From Alphaproteobacteria bacterium (GTDB lineage: Bacteria; Pseudomonadota; Alphaproteobacteria; Micavibrionales; UBA2020): 64,000 nt of DNA. Location of the stretch: contig JAUXOC010000057.1 in NCBI GenBank assembly GCA_030682495.1, positions 1-64,000 of the forward strand. The letters run 5' to 3'. Every line of letters starts with the position of its first letter. The stretch's first letter is position 1. The notes under the pieces were generated by a model. It was given only the letters and a program-made list of their open reading frames with translations, was not told the origin of the DNA and made no database searches. A program made the translations under genes and the position numbers. Shown here piece by piece: positions 9,377 through 17,790 of the stretch.

Positions 9377-9733
9377 ATGAGCCTTCTGAACAATCAAAAA
9401 TTCCTGCAAAACGCGATCATGGTCATGTCGATTCTGATTTTGGCAGGGCTGGCTATTCTGGTGCATGGCATCGTCAAAAAATCCGGCAGCTCGGGCGGCG
9501 CGGGCATCTCGCTCTCCACGCCCAGCGTTGATGCGCCCGACGGTACGCTGGTCGTGCAACTGCCGCCGCGCAGCCAAATCGCCCATATGACATCCTATAA
9601 CGGCGGCGTGGCGCTTTATACGCGTACGGCAAGCGGAAATTTCATCTACTTCGTGAATTCACAAACCGGCAAGATCGACGGAGCGCTGAAAATAGACACG
9701 CTGCCGCCGGCGCGCGGGCCGCTGCAACGCTAA
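9377..9733 (+). CDS. Single-pass membrane protein, DUF6476-like
   Basis: A 118-residue protein with one N-terminal helix (IMVMSILILAGLAILVHGIV, about residues 14-33) and a small extracytoplasmic domain containing DAPDGTLVVQLPPRSQIAHM. Small proteins of this layout sit next to rluD in many alphaproteobacteria (DUF6476), which supports the call through synteny and through the 'P-DGT' segment. Function is unknown. It converges with the thioredoxin gene downstream. Confidence 0.6.
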   Translation: MSLLNNQKFLQNAIMVMSILILAGLAILVHGIVKKSGSSGGAGISLSTPSVDAPDGTLVVQLPPRSQIAHMTSYNGGVALYTRTASGNFIYFVNSQTGKIDGALKIDTLPPARGPLQR

Positions 9734-9751
9734 ATCCGGCCTTTTAAAACG

Positions 9752-10372
9752 CTATTTTTCAAGCTGTGCGGCAAGGCTGTCGAAAATCGCGCCTTTGTCC
9801 CATTCGCGCGGACCGTCGAATTGTTCGATCACCACACCGTCACGCCCGATCAGGAAACTGGCAGGTATACCGGCATATGTCCATTTCATCGGGATCTGCC
9901 GGTCGGTATCGACATAAAGGCTGATCTGCTCCACACGCCGCGCCGCCAGAAATTCTGCAACCTCGGCGGTGGATTTGCTGTCGAGCGATACCGGCAGCAC
10001 ATGCAGGCCGCGGTCACGCAGTTTTGCCTGAAGCGTATCGAGCGCGGGCAGCTCCGCCACACAAGGCGGGCACCAGGTCGCCCAGAGGTTGACCAGCAAA
10101 ACCTCGCCCGCGAAATCGGCCAGACGCACCGGCTTCCCCTCCGCATCATAAAACGTCACATCGGGCAGGGTCTTTCCCGCCTGCGAGGGGCGCGGCGCAC
10201 GAACGGCCACAGCCTTAAATTCTGCCCCCTTTTCAGCCGTTTCCATATTTTTTATTGTTTTTTCAGAGGGCGTCGATGGGAGCTGAATATTAACAAGAAT
10301 GGTGTAAGATAAACCGATGGCCAAGAGCATGGCCCCGACGATCATCAGAATACGGTGTTTTGGTTTGAGCAT
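9752..10372 (-). CDS. tlpA: TlpA/ResA-like membrane-anchored thioredoxin
   Basis: Extracytoplasmic thiol-disulfide oxidoreductase, tethered by an N-terminal helix (ILMIVGAMLLAIGLSYTILV). The AhpC/TSA-type thioredoxin fold begins near residue 65 (LPDVTFYDAEGKPVRL). Its redox centre is WATWCPPC (about residues 94-101), and the conserved cis-proline loop is AGIPASFLIG. Proteins of this class reduce apocytochromes or copper-site cysteines. It is divergent from the lipoprotein/lysA operon with a 62-base shared upstream region. In many alphaproteobacteria the neighbour at this position is argH, which is absent here. Confidence 0.85.
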   Translation of the reverse strand: MLKPKHRILMIVGAMLLAIGLSYTILVNIQLPSTPSEKTIKNMETAEKGAEFKAVAVRAPRPSQAGKTLPDVTFYDAEGKPVRLADFAGEVLLVNLWATWCPPCVAELPALDTLQAKLRDRGLHVLPVSLDSKSTAEVAEFLAARRVEQISLYVDTDRQIPMKWTYAGIPASFLIGRDGVVIEQFDGPREWDKGAIFDSLAAQLEK

Positions 10373-10434
10373 ATTTTCCTCCCCCGCCCGCCTTGGCGGA
10401 CAGCCTTCTGCGCCGGAGTATAATAGAGAGTGAT

Positions 10435-10659
10435 ATGAGATTAACAGTCTTTTCGATTTGCGCCCTGCTGGCTATCGTGGTTTTGCCCTCCGGCTGCGGC
10501 ATCAAGCCCTCGCACGTCGAGCCGCCGCCGAAAACCAAAGCAGACGGCACACTGCAAACCAAGGAAGAGGCGCGCAAAAAGGATTATTTTCCGCGCACCT
10601 ATCCTGACCCCGCCCATGACCCCGCCCCCAAACCTGCGCCCGAAAGGCTGATCCGCTGA
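10435..10659 (+). CDS. lptM: Small lipoprotein, LptM-like
   Basis: A 74-residue lipoprotein with signal peptide MRLTVFSICALLAIVVLPSG and a lipobox ending at the cysteine of LPSGCG. The mature chain is short and proline-rich (GIKPSHVEPPP, YPDPAHDPAPKPAP). LptM (YifL) is a small lipoprotein that helps LptD mature and commonly sits directly before lysA, as here. The start was set at the ATG at 10435 (GAGAGTGAT upstream, and a proper signal peptide) rather than an earlier in-frame codon. Its TGA overlaps the lysA ATG by one base (TGATG). Confidence 0.75.
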   Translation: MRLTVFSICALLAIVVLPSGCGIKPSHVEPPPKTKADGTLQTKEEARKKDYFPRTYPDPAHDPAPKPAPERLIR

Positions 10660-11924
10660 TGCTGACCACGCACTATAAAAACAAAAAACTGCATATCGAA
10701 GACGTGGCGCTGGAATCGCTGGCGGAAAAATACGGCACACCGCTGTACTGCTATTCGGCCGCGCAGATCACACAAAATTTCAATGCTTACCGCGATGCCT
10801 TTCTGAAAGTTGCAGCGGCGGAAGACTTCACCATCTGCTACGCGACCAAAGCCAACAGCAACCTTGCCGTGCTGCGCTTGCTCGGCGGGCTGGGCGCGGG
10901 GGCAGATATCGTTTCGGGCGGCGAGATGGCGCGCGCACTGGCCGCGGGCATCCCTGCATCGAAAATCGTTTTTTCCGGCGTCGGAAAATCCGAAGAGGAA
11001 CTGCACGCCGCCATCGCCAAGGGCATCTTCCAGATCAATGTGGAATCCGAAGAAGAGCTTGCGCAGATCTCCGCCCTTGCCGTGAAGCTGAAAAAGAAAG
11101 TCGCCGTCTCGATCCGCGTCAACCCCGATGTAGACGCCAAAACCCACGCCAAAATCACCACGGGCAAGAAAGAAAATAAATTCGGTATCGATATCGACCG
11201 CGCACCCGCGCTCTATAAAAAAGCGCTGAAACTGCCAGGCGTCGATGCCGTGGGCGTGGCCGTGCATATCGGCTCGCAGCTGACCTCCCTCGCCCCCTTC
11301 AAACGCGCCTATGAACGCGTGGCGGAACTGGTCGTCAAGCTGCGCAAGCAGGGCAATACAATTACGCGTGTTGATCTGGGCGGCGGCATCGGCATCACCT
11401 ACAAAGACGAAACCCCGCCCGACCTGACCTTCTATGCCCTGATGGTGCGCGATATCATCATGCCGCTGAATGTGCATGTTGTCATGGAGCCCGGCCGGTC
11501 GATTGTCGGCAACGCCGGTGTGCTGCTTAGCCGTGTGCGCAGCGTCAAAAAAGGCGCATCGAAAAAATTCCTGATCCTCGATGCCGCGATGAATGACCTG
11601 ATGCGTCCCGCGCTCTATGACGCCTATCACGCCATCTGGCCGGCGCGGCAAGCGCCTGCGAAAGAGCTTTATGATGTTGTCGGCCCCGTTTGCGAAACCG
11701 GCGATACATTCCTCATCAATGAAAAACTGCCGGTGCTAAAAGCCGGTGACGTTGTTGCGCTGATGACCAGTGGCGCTTATGGCGCGGTCATGTCATCGAA
11801 TTACAATACCCGCCCGCTGGTGCCTGAAGTGCTGGTGAGTGGCAAAAAATCTGCGCTGGTGCGCAAACCGCAGACGATACAAGACCTTTTGAAACACGAC
11901 CTGATACCGGAGTGGCTGGACTGA
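10659..11924 (+). CDS. lysA: Diaminopimelate decarboxylase
   Basis: PLP enzyme that converts meso-diaminopimelate to L-lysine, the last step of lysine synthesis. The 421-residue protein has the alanine-racemase-like barrel: CYATKANSN carries the PLP-binding lysine, VDLGGGIGITY the phosphate-binding glycines, EPGRSIVGNAG the substrate region, and VGPVCETGDTF the active-site cysteine from the partner subunit, followed by SGAYGAVMSSNYN. Translation is probably coupled at both ends, because start and stop codons overlap the neighbours by one base. Confidence 0.97.
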   Translation: MLTTHYKNKKLHIEDVALESLAEKYGTPLYCYSAAQITQNFNAYRDAFLKVAAAEDFTICYATKANSNLAVLRLLGGLGAGADIVSGGEMARALAAGIPASKIVFSGVGKSEEELHAAIAKGIFQINVESEEELAQISALAVKLKKKVAVSIRVNPDVDAKTHAKITTGKKENKFGIDIDRAPALYKKALKLPGVDAVGVAVHIGSQLTSLAPFKRAYERVAELVVKLRKQGNTITRVDLGGGIGITYKDETPPDLTFYALMVRDIIMPLNVHVVMEPGRSIVGNAGVLLSRVRSVKKGASKKFLILDAAMNDLMRPALYDAYHAIWPARQAPAKELYDVVGPVCETGDTFLINEKLPVLKAGDVVALMTSGAYGAVMSSNYNTRPLVPEVLVSGKKSALVRKPQTIQDLLKHDLIPEWLD

Positions 11925-14359
11925 TGGATTTTCTGAGGCGCGCATTATACTGGTGGACGATCGGGTGGAGCTTTGTCTCCCTCTGGGCGGAACGCCTGTG
12001 GGCGCGGCTCTGGGCGCTCTGTACCGTTCTCATGTTCTTCGGCGCTTTTGCCGTCAGCGGGCTGATTTTCAAATTCGGCAAGACGGGGCATTTCGTTTTG
12101 CTGATTGTCTTTCTGGGTATGGCCATTCTGGCGGCGTTCTATATGGGGCGCCGTTTTATCCTGCCGCGCCGCTGGCAGATCGAACGGCGGATCGAGCGTG
12201 AGTCCGGCCTGAAACACCGCCCGCTCGCCATGATGCACGACAAGCCGGAAGAAGGCGCCAGCCCCGCCGCGATCAAACTCTGGTACAAACAGCGCGCCGA
12301 AACGCAAAAGGCATGGGGCGGGCTGCGCATCTGGCGTCCCCGTCCGCGCGTTGGACGGCAGGACAAATATAACCTGCGTTTTACCGCCATGCTCTGCCTT
12401 GCCGTTGCGCTACTGTTTGCGCAGGGGCGCGCCCTTGACAGGCTGGAAGCCGCGCTGCGACCGCCTGCGATGTTCAAAATGCCCGTCACCGCCGTGGCGA
12501 TGGATGTCTGGATCGAACCGCCCGCCTATACCACCGCCGCCCCCGTTTTTCTGGCGACCGCACAGACCGGCCGCACCACCGCCGAAGCCGCGAGCGTGCC
12601 GGATGGCAGTATTCTAAAACTACGCATCGGCGGACTGAAACGCGCACCAAAACTTTTTTATAACGGCAAGAAAACCATTCTGTTCGAAGAAGCCGCGCCC
12701 GGCAGCTTTACCCTGGAAATGCCCCTGTCCAAAAGCGGCGTCATGGAAATCCGCCGCGGCTGGTGGCAAAGCCCGCTTGGCAGCTGGAACATCGAGATCA
12801 TCCCTGACAATCAGCCCGATGTGCAGATCCTCAGCGCCGATGCCGCCGAGCGCGCTGCGCTGAAAATCACCTATACCGCGCGCGACGATTACGGTATCCG
12901 CAGCCTGCGCGCCGTGATCGACCCCTCGCCCGATATTCCGCCCGAGCCTTGGCACGAAACGATTACCTTCGATATCCCCTTCAGCGGGCGGCAAAGCCGC
13001 GAGGCGGAATTCCATGTCGAACATCTCGCCCATCACCCCATGGCAGGCACGCCTGTCATGGTCAGGCTTGTCGCAACGGACGACACCGGCCATGCCGCCG
13101 AGAGCAATATCGAAAAAATCGTCCTGCCGGAGCGTCAATTCAAAAACCCCGCCGCCATCGCAATCAACCGCGAACGCAAGCGGCTGATCCGCTTTGACGA
13201 TCTGCTGACTTTTCGTCTGACCAGTGCTGCCTTGGTCAGCCTTGCCAACCGCCCCGGCGTCATCAAGGAAGACCTGCGCGTCTTTCTGGGGCTTGTCGTC
13301 TCGGTCAAGCGCCTTGGCTATACGCCGACCAAATATTCGGCTTTCACCGTGCGCGATATTCTGTGGAACCTTGCGCTGCGGCTGGAAGACGGCGGATTGG
13401 TGCTGGCGCGCGAAGAGCTGCGGCAGGCGCTGCAAAAACTCAATCAGGCGCTGAACGACAAGAACATATCCGAAGAGAAACTTCAGGAACTGAGCGAAGA
13501 TGTGAACAAGAAAACCCAGCAGTATATGCAGGAGCTGGCCAAAGAAATGCGCCAGCGCATGGAGCAGGGCGACGGCGAACAGCAAAAACAGCCTGAAATA
13601 TCGCCGGAGCTGGCGCAAAAGCTGATGGACAAAATGGATATGTCGGACATCGAAGAAATGATGCGCCAGATGCAGCACGGCGACAGCCGCGAGCAGATGC
13701 AGGCGATGACCGAAATGATGCAAAAGATGCTGGATTCCACCGACCCCGGTAATGCGATGGGCGAGCGCGAGCAAAAAGCGATGGAACAGCTGCAAAAGAT
13801 GGAAGACCTGATTCAAGACCAGCAAAAGCTGATCGACGAGACCGGCAAGATGGAGCCGAAACAGGAAAGCGGGAAGCAGGAAGGCGAACAGGGACGCATC
13901 CGTCAGGAACTGGGCGATGTCATGCGCGGTATGGGAGAGAACATGCCCGAAGTGCCCGAACAATTCGGCAATGCCGATCAGGAAATGAAAGGCGCGCAAC
14001 AACAGTTGAGCCGCGACAGCCCCGAAGGCTCCATGCCGCATCAGAAAGAAGCGCTGAAACAGCTGCAAGAAGGGCAAGATCAAGCCCTGCAACAGATGGC
14101 CGACCAGATGAAGGCGGGCATGTCCGGCGGCAGTGGCAGCGGCCAGTCGTCCGGCAATTACGGTGAAGGCTATGACCCGCTCGGCCGCGATCAGGGCAGG
14201 CAGCATCAGCCCTTTAGCAACGTCAAAATTCCCGACGAAAAAGAACGCCGCCGTGTGCAGGAAATCATTCAGGAGCTGCGCGGCCGCTCCAACGATTGGG
14301 AACGCCCGCGCGAAGAGCGCCAGTATATCGACCGCCTGCTCGACCCCTTCAGCAATTAA
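11924..14359 (+). CDS. TIGR02302/DUF4175-family large membrane protein
   Basis: An 811-residue protein of a family that follows lysA in many alphaproteobacteria; the function is not established. Two N-terminal helices are seen (LWALCTVLMFFGAFAVSGLI and FVLLIVFLGMAILAAFYMG) and a third near residue 150 (AMLCLAVALLFAQG). A large extracytoplasmic region follows, then a long Met/Gln/Glu-rich helical tail (from about residue 490) that looks like extended coiled coil. The ATG at 11924 overlaps the lysA stop as TGATG. A GTG at 11912 is in frame, but the overlapping ATG fits the operon pattern better. A strong terminator follows. Confidence 0.85.
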   Translation: MDFLRRALYWWTIGWSFVSLWAERLWARLWALCTVLMFFGAFAVSGLIFKFGKTGHFVLLIVFLGMAILAAFYMGRRFILPRRWQIERRIERESGLKHRPLAMMHDKPEEGASPAAIKLWYKQRAETQKAWGGLRIWRPRPRVGRQDKYNLRFTAMLCLAVALLFAQGRALDRLEAALRPPAMFKMPVTAVAMDVWIEPPAYTTAAPVFLATAQTGRTTAEAASVPDGSILKLRIGGLKRAPKLFYNGKKTILFEEAAPGSFTLEMPLSKSGVMEIRRGWWQSPLGSWNIEIIPDNQPDVQILSADAAERAALKITYTARDDYGIRSLRAVIDPSPDIPPEPWHETITFDIPFSGRQSREAEFHVEHLAHHPMAGTPVMVRLVATDDTGHAAESNIEKIVLPERQFKNPAAIAINRERKRLIRFDDLLTFRLTSAALVSLANRPGVIKEDLRVFLGLVVSVKRLGYTPTKYSAFTVRDILWNLALRLEDGGLVLAREELRQALQKLNQALNDKNISEEKLQELSEDVNKKTQQYMQELAKEMRQRMEQGDGEQQKQPEISPELAQKLMDKMDMSDIEEMMRQMQHGDSREQMQAMTEMMQKMLDSTDPGNAMGEREQKAMEQLQKMEDLIQDQQKLIDETGKMEPKQESGKQEGEQGRIRQELGDVMRGMGENMPEVPEQFGNADQEMKGAQQQLSRDSPEGSMPHQKEALKQLQEGQDQALQQMADQMKAGMSGGSGSGQSSGNYGEGYDPLGRDQGRQHQPFSNVKIPDEKERRRVQEIIQELRGRSNDWERPREERQYIDRLLDPFSN

Positions 14360-14369
14360 CCGCCTTTAG

Positions 14370-14410
14370 CAAACAAAAAGCCCCGCAGAATTTGCGGGGC
14401 TTTTTGTTTG
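14370..14410 (+). terminator. Intrinsic terminator of the lptM-lysA-TIGR02302 operon
   Basis: An 18-bp perfect stem (CAAACAAAAAGCCCCGCA pairing with its complement) with a 5-base loop. The TTTTTGTTTG arm acts as the U-rich tract on the plus strand. The matching A-run makes it usable from the opposite strand too, which suits the convergent peptidase gene. Confidence 0.9.
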
Positions 14411-14423
14411 GGCGTTGTCATCA

Positions 14424-14462
14424 CCAATGCCGGACGCGTCAATTACCAATGCCGGACGCGTC
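14424..14462. repeat. 18-bp direct repeat across the end of the MepK-like gene
   Basis: ACCAATGCCGGACGCGTC occurs at 14424-14441 and again at 14445-14462, three bases apart. The second copy encodes the last codons of the peptidase on the minus strand (GRVRHW and the stop); the first lies just past the stop codon. It looks like a small tandem duplication. Confidence 0.85.
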
Positions 14463-15027
14463 CGGTATCGACATGGACGAAATCGCTGCGCGGATAAAAA
14501 CCGACGCCGCCCGATTTCAAATCAATCGCCGCATTACGCACAACCGACAGGCGCGTCCCCGGCAGCTTGAGGTCAATTGCCTGACCTGTCATATGCAGGC
14601 TGTTGCGGGCAACGCCTTCGCTGTTGCGGCGCAGGCGCGCATTGGTGGCCGGCGAGCGATAGCCCGACAGCACATGATACGGCCCGCTGTTTTTCAAACG
14701 ACCATGCATGACATAGAGAATGTCCATCAGGCGCGGATCAATCGGAAACTGTTCGTTGATACGGTGATCGCGCATCAGCTTTTTGATTTCGGCAAAAGCA
14801 GACGGCAGATATTTTCCGTTGTACCAGTATTCACCGGTAAACTTTTCACCCGTATGCGCGTTCTGCAGGCGAATGATACGTGCCGTGTTCGGCGCGGCGG
14901 CCTGCGCCAGCGCGGGTGTCCAGAAGCCAAGGGCGGCGGTAACGAACAGGCCAGCTTTCAGAAAGCCGCGGCGGTCGGAATCATAAGCCTCCGCCGCAAG
15001 GGCGTTCTTCTCGATTAAGTCTTGCAT
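14443..15027 (-). CDS. MepK/YcbK-like murein endopeptidase (DUF882, peptidase M15 fold) with Tat signal
   Basis: A 194-residue exported protein. The N-terminus contains a twin-arginine motif (SDRRGFLKAGLF) and a hydrophobic stretch ending at ALAQA. The mature domain shows the LAS-metallopeptidase pattern: SGYRSPATNARLRR, SLHMTGQAIDLKL (zinc-binding His and Asp) and DFVHVDTGRVRHW (second zinc His). YcbK/MepK cleaves peptidoglycan cross-links in E. coli, so a role in wall growth or remodelling is likely. Tat export of a folded zinc enzyme is typical for this family. Transcribed alone; upstream is a 210-base AT-rich spacer in which I see nothing. Confidence 0.85.
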   Translation of the reverse strand: MQDLIEKNALAAEAYDSDRRGFLKAGLFVTAALGFWTPALAQAAAPNTARIIRLQNAHTGEKFTGEYWYNGKYLPSAFAEIKKLMRDHRINEQFPIDPRLMDILYVMHGRLKNSGPYHVLSGYRSPATNARLRRNSEGVARNSLHMTGQAIDLKLPGTRLSVVRNAAIDLKSGGVGFYPRSDFVHVDTGRVRHW

Positions 15028-15237
15028 GGTATTACCCCATGTTTTGCGTGTGATTTATTTTTCTTATTTTACCCCACCTATAAGAATATCAAAAAAAGCG
15101 CCGGTTCAAGAGCAAAAACGCCCATGCGACATAATCCTGAAATGAAGATGCAATTAAAAACAATGAATTGAAGCATTCCTGCGCGGCACATATGCACCGC
15201 GACCGCAGAGTCTGAAATCAATAAAGAACAGAAAGCT

Positions 15238-16113
15238 CTATCCGCGTGACAGCGTCTGCGGCGCGAGACGCTTATCGAGTCTCTTGTCCGGCACCAGCGT
15301 CTCCAGCCGTGCGGTGATATCGCGCATATTCGCCTGAAGTTCGGCCACGGTCTGCTCCAGCGTCTGTACCTGCGCGGCCAGTCCCGCAATGCTCGGCGCG
15401 GGCCTTGCATCGGGCTTGAAGATCGCGCGCGCCGTCTCCAGTGTCTCCGCGGCTTTCTGGTGGCCGAGCGTGCGCTCGGTAATCAGCGCAACATCAATAT
15501 CCGCGGCATGTTTCTGCGCGAGGTGAAGACACATTTCGGTCTGCCCCGCACTTGCGGCATGGCGCAGCATATGTTCGTTGTCACTGTGAATGTCAACCGT
15601 CAGGCGCGGCTTTACGGCATCGAAACCGGCAATAAAACCCGCAGCAGCAGCCGTTTTCAGGAATTGGTCGCCCCCTTCTACCTTATCGATCCCCTGCTTG
15701 AGGATATGCCCGAGCACCGCTTGCTTGATCTCTTCAGGCATTTTCGCGTCACAGAGCGCCGTAAAGGGATGGTAACTGGCTTTATCTGTAGGTAGCTTGA
15801 TATCCGCACTGATAAAAATTTCCATCAGATCGGTACGCCCTTTCGAAAGAGCTCCGAAAAACATCACACTGCGGAGCGCATCGCGGGAGCCTGCCTTGAA
15901 TCCCCATTTTTGCCAGTGCGCATCGGACACATCGTGGACCAGAAGGCGCGTCATCTCGTCCGAGAGCTTGCTGAAATCCATGTGGTACTGAAGCAGCAAA
16001 TCAGCCGAAGAGATTTTCTTGCCGATCAGGCTGGATGCCGCCGCGACGTCATTCGTCTGCAGCGCTTCTTTCATGATCTCGTAGTTTTCTCTGAACATAT
16101 TTTTGAAGCTCAT
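15238..16113 (-). CDS. Ankyrin-like repeat protein of unknown function
   Basis: A 291-residue soluble protein. Degenerate ankyrin-like units can be seen (SVMFFGALSKGRTDLMEIFI; HMLRHAASAGQTEMCLHLA), with Ala-rich helices. A predicted coiled coil near the C-terminus (LAAQVQTLEQTVAELQANM) is followed by a basic tail (DKRLDKRLAP). The start was placed at the ATG at 16113 because GGAGG lies 9 bases upstream; the frame runs on to 16155 but that extension has no such site. No enzymatic motif is visible. It is presumably a protein-binding scaffold. Confidence 0.65.
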   Translation of the reverse strand: MSFKNMFRENYEIMKEALQTNDVAAASSLIGKKISSADLLLQYHMDFSKLSDEMTRLLVHDVSDAHWQKWGFKAGSRDALRSVMFFGALSKGRTDLMEIFISADIKLPTDKASYHPFTALCDAKMPEEIKQAVLGHILKQGIDKVEGGDQFLKTAAAAGFIAGFDAVKPRLTVDIHSDNEHMLRHAASAGQTEMCLHLAQKHAADIDVALITERTLGHQKAAETLETARAIFKPDARPAPSIAGLAAQVQTLEQTVAELQANMRDITARLETLVPDKRLDKRLAPQTLSRG

Positions 16114-16207
16114 GCGGCGATCCTCCGGCCTGGCACCGGACCATACCGGCAGCACGACAAGCCTTGAGAAGCTATTCCCGAATGATGATTATGTCAAGAG
16201 GTCGCCA

Positions 16208-16942
16208 TCAAGGGGAGGGAGGGCCGAAGCTCTTGTTTTTATGTGTATTTTGCGGCGGCGGCGAGGGGCGTAGCTCCTTGGGGGTCAAAAAATGCGTCAA
16301 CTGTGCGAGCAATTTGACGGACTCGGGGCTGATATCATGTCCCTGCCCGCCCAAAACAGCGCAATCCACGCGGAAGCCTTGCGCATCCAGCTGCGCGCGC
16401 GTTTTCTGTGCCATGGGATAGCCGGAATAATCCTGATGCTCACGCTCCCCCGCCAGCAAACCCACTGGCGGCTTGGATACGGGATCGGTCAGACGGTCGA
16501 GCGCGCCGCCGGACAGGCAATAGACACCGGCAACTTCGGACGTACGCAAAAGGCCGCTGTAAAAAGCCATCGTGCCGCCTTGCGAAAATCCTGCGATGAT
16601 GACGCGGTCTTCGCTGATACCTTCGCGGCGGATCACATCATCGATATATTGCTGCGCGGCCCGTGCGGCGCTCCGCGCGCGCGGGGCAACCACATCACAA
16701 TTCGGATCATCAAGAACATCGCTGACATCAAACCAGCTGTGATAGCTGCGCCCTTCGCTGTCGGTGCCCAGAACGATGGGGCCATCGGGGCAGTAAAGCC
16801 TTGCGCTTTGCAGATGCGGAGCAAGAAGATCGCCCACGTGCTGAGCCATACTGGCGCCGCTGGAGCCGTAGCCGTGGAAAAAAATAATCACCTGCTCCGG
16901 CCTTTGGCCGTTTGGCGGATCGACGACAACATCACTGAGCAT
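16208..16942 (-). CDS. Carboxylesterase / phospholipase-type alpha/beta hydrolase
   Basis: A 244-residue serine hydrolase of the YpfH/carboxylesterase-2 family. The oxyanion-loop region is IIFFHGYGSSG, the nucleophile elbow is AGFSQGGTMAF and the C-terminal histidine is in GGQGHDIS; the acidic residue is probably in the LLAGEREHQDY region. The family hydrolyses short acyl or thio esters. The C-terminus is a proline-rich tail (RPSPPPQNTHKN) absent from most relatives. An AGG about 9 bases before the ATG supports the start. Single gene. Confidence 0.85.
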   Translation of the reverse strand: MLSDVVVDPPNGQRPEQVIIFFHGYGSSGASMAQHVGDLLAPHLQSARLYCPDGPIVLGTDSEGRSYHSWFDVSDVLDDPNCDVVAPRARSAARAAQQYIDDVIRREGISEDRVIIAGFSQGGTMAFYSGLLRTSEVAGVYCLSGGALDRLTDPVSKPPVGLLAGEREHQDYSGYPMAQKTRAQLDAQGFRVDCAVLGGQGHDISPESVKLLAQLTHFLTPKELRPSPPPQNTHKNKSFGPPSP

Positions 16943-17062
16943 ACAACTGCCTGTACTTTAAAAATAAGGATCGGGCGTCTGAAAACTGCGTCCAGACTAC
17001 CTAAATTGTAACATTATGTCAAGAAAAAAGGGCCGGCGGCCGCAATTAGAAAGCGACAACGA

Positions 17063-17719
17063 CTAGAAATCTTCAGTCGTTTTCATCTGCTTCGGTTCGG
17101 ATTTGTCGCGGTCATTTTGCTGCTTGGCTTCCTGAATGGCGCGGCGGAATTCGAGCGGTGCCTCGATGGACGGCAGCAGAACCTCGCCCACACCCATCCC
17201 GCGGATCAGCACGCGGCCATAACCGAAAATACGACCCAGCACACCCTGCCGCACAGACACGCCTTCAATACGGTCAACGTTCAGCTCACCGACGTGACGG
17301 GCGATCAGGCCTTTTTTATAGACGAGGCGTTCCGACGTGACGGCAATTTCTGTTGTCGCTTTGACGATCATCATATGCGCAAAGAAATAAAGGCCGAGCA
17401 GGAAGCTGCCCAGAATGCTGAAACGCATCAGCGCATTCAGTCCCCAAAGGATTTTGAGATAGCCGCCTTTACGTTCTACAATAAAATTCCACATTTGTTG
17501 GTAAATATGCGCCGGAATATCGTCGCCCATCGGGTTGCTTCCACTGACGTTGCGGATCTCTTCGTTAATCGTCCACCATACGCCGATGTAGCCAATCAAC
17601 ACGCCAATAAACAAGCCGAACATAATCCAGAACACCGCGCCAAGCGTGTACATCCAATGGAAGCGCGCGCCCATCAGGATTTCCTCGTTCGGCCCCAGTG
17701 ATTGCTGGACATACAACAT
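17063..17719 (-). CDS. Membrane protein with bacterial PH (bPH2/DUF304) domain
   Basis: A 218-residue inner-membrane protein. Two hydrophobic segments are clear (TLGAVFWIMFGLFIGVLIGY and FSILGSFLLGLYFFAHMMIV). The second is followed by the PH-like domain beginning TTEIAVTSERLVYKKGLIAR and continuing LNVDRIEGVSVRQGVLGRIF, GYGRVLIRGMG, which is the standard bPH2 pattern. The tail is charged. The molecular role of these domains is poorly known; membrane stress or envelope functions are suggested for some. It stands alone between the esterase and phosphofructokinase genes. Confidence 0.8.
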   Translation of the reverse strand: MLYVQQSLGPNEEILMGARFHWMYTLGAVFWIMFGLFIGVLIGYIGVWWTINEEIRNVSGSNPMGDDIPAHIYQQMWNFIVERKGGYLKILWGLNALMRFSILGSFLLGLYFFAHMMIVKATTEIAVTSERLVYKKGLIARHVGELNVDRIEGVSVRQGVLGRIFGYGRVLIRGMGVGEVLLPSIEAPLEFRRAIQEAKQQNDRDKSEPKQMKTTEDF

Positions 17720-17790
17720 GTTTGTTTAAATTCCCCGCTTGCGGAAAAAGACTTTATGCTCTGTTATGCCTTATATTAGTCAACAGGCGG

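Noticed and set aside
12620-14206. A 528-residue Leu/His-rich minus-strand frame
   Set aside because: Mirror of the Gln/Met-rich repeats of the TIGR02302 gene on the plus strand; repetitive complementary codons explain its length.
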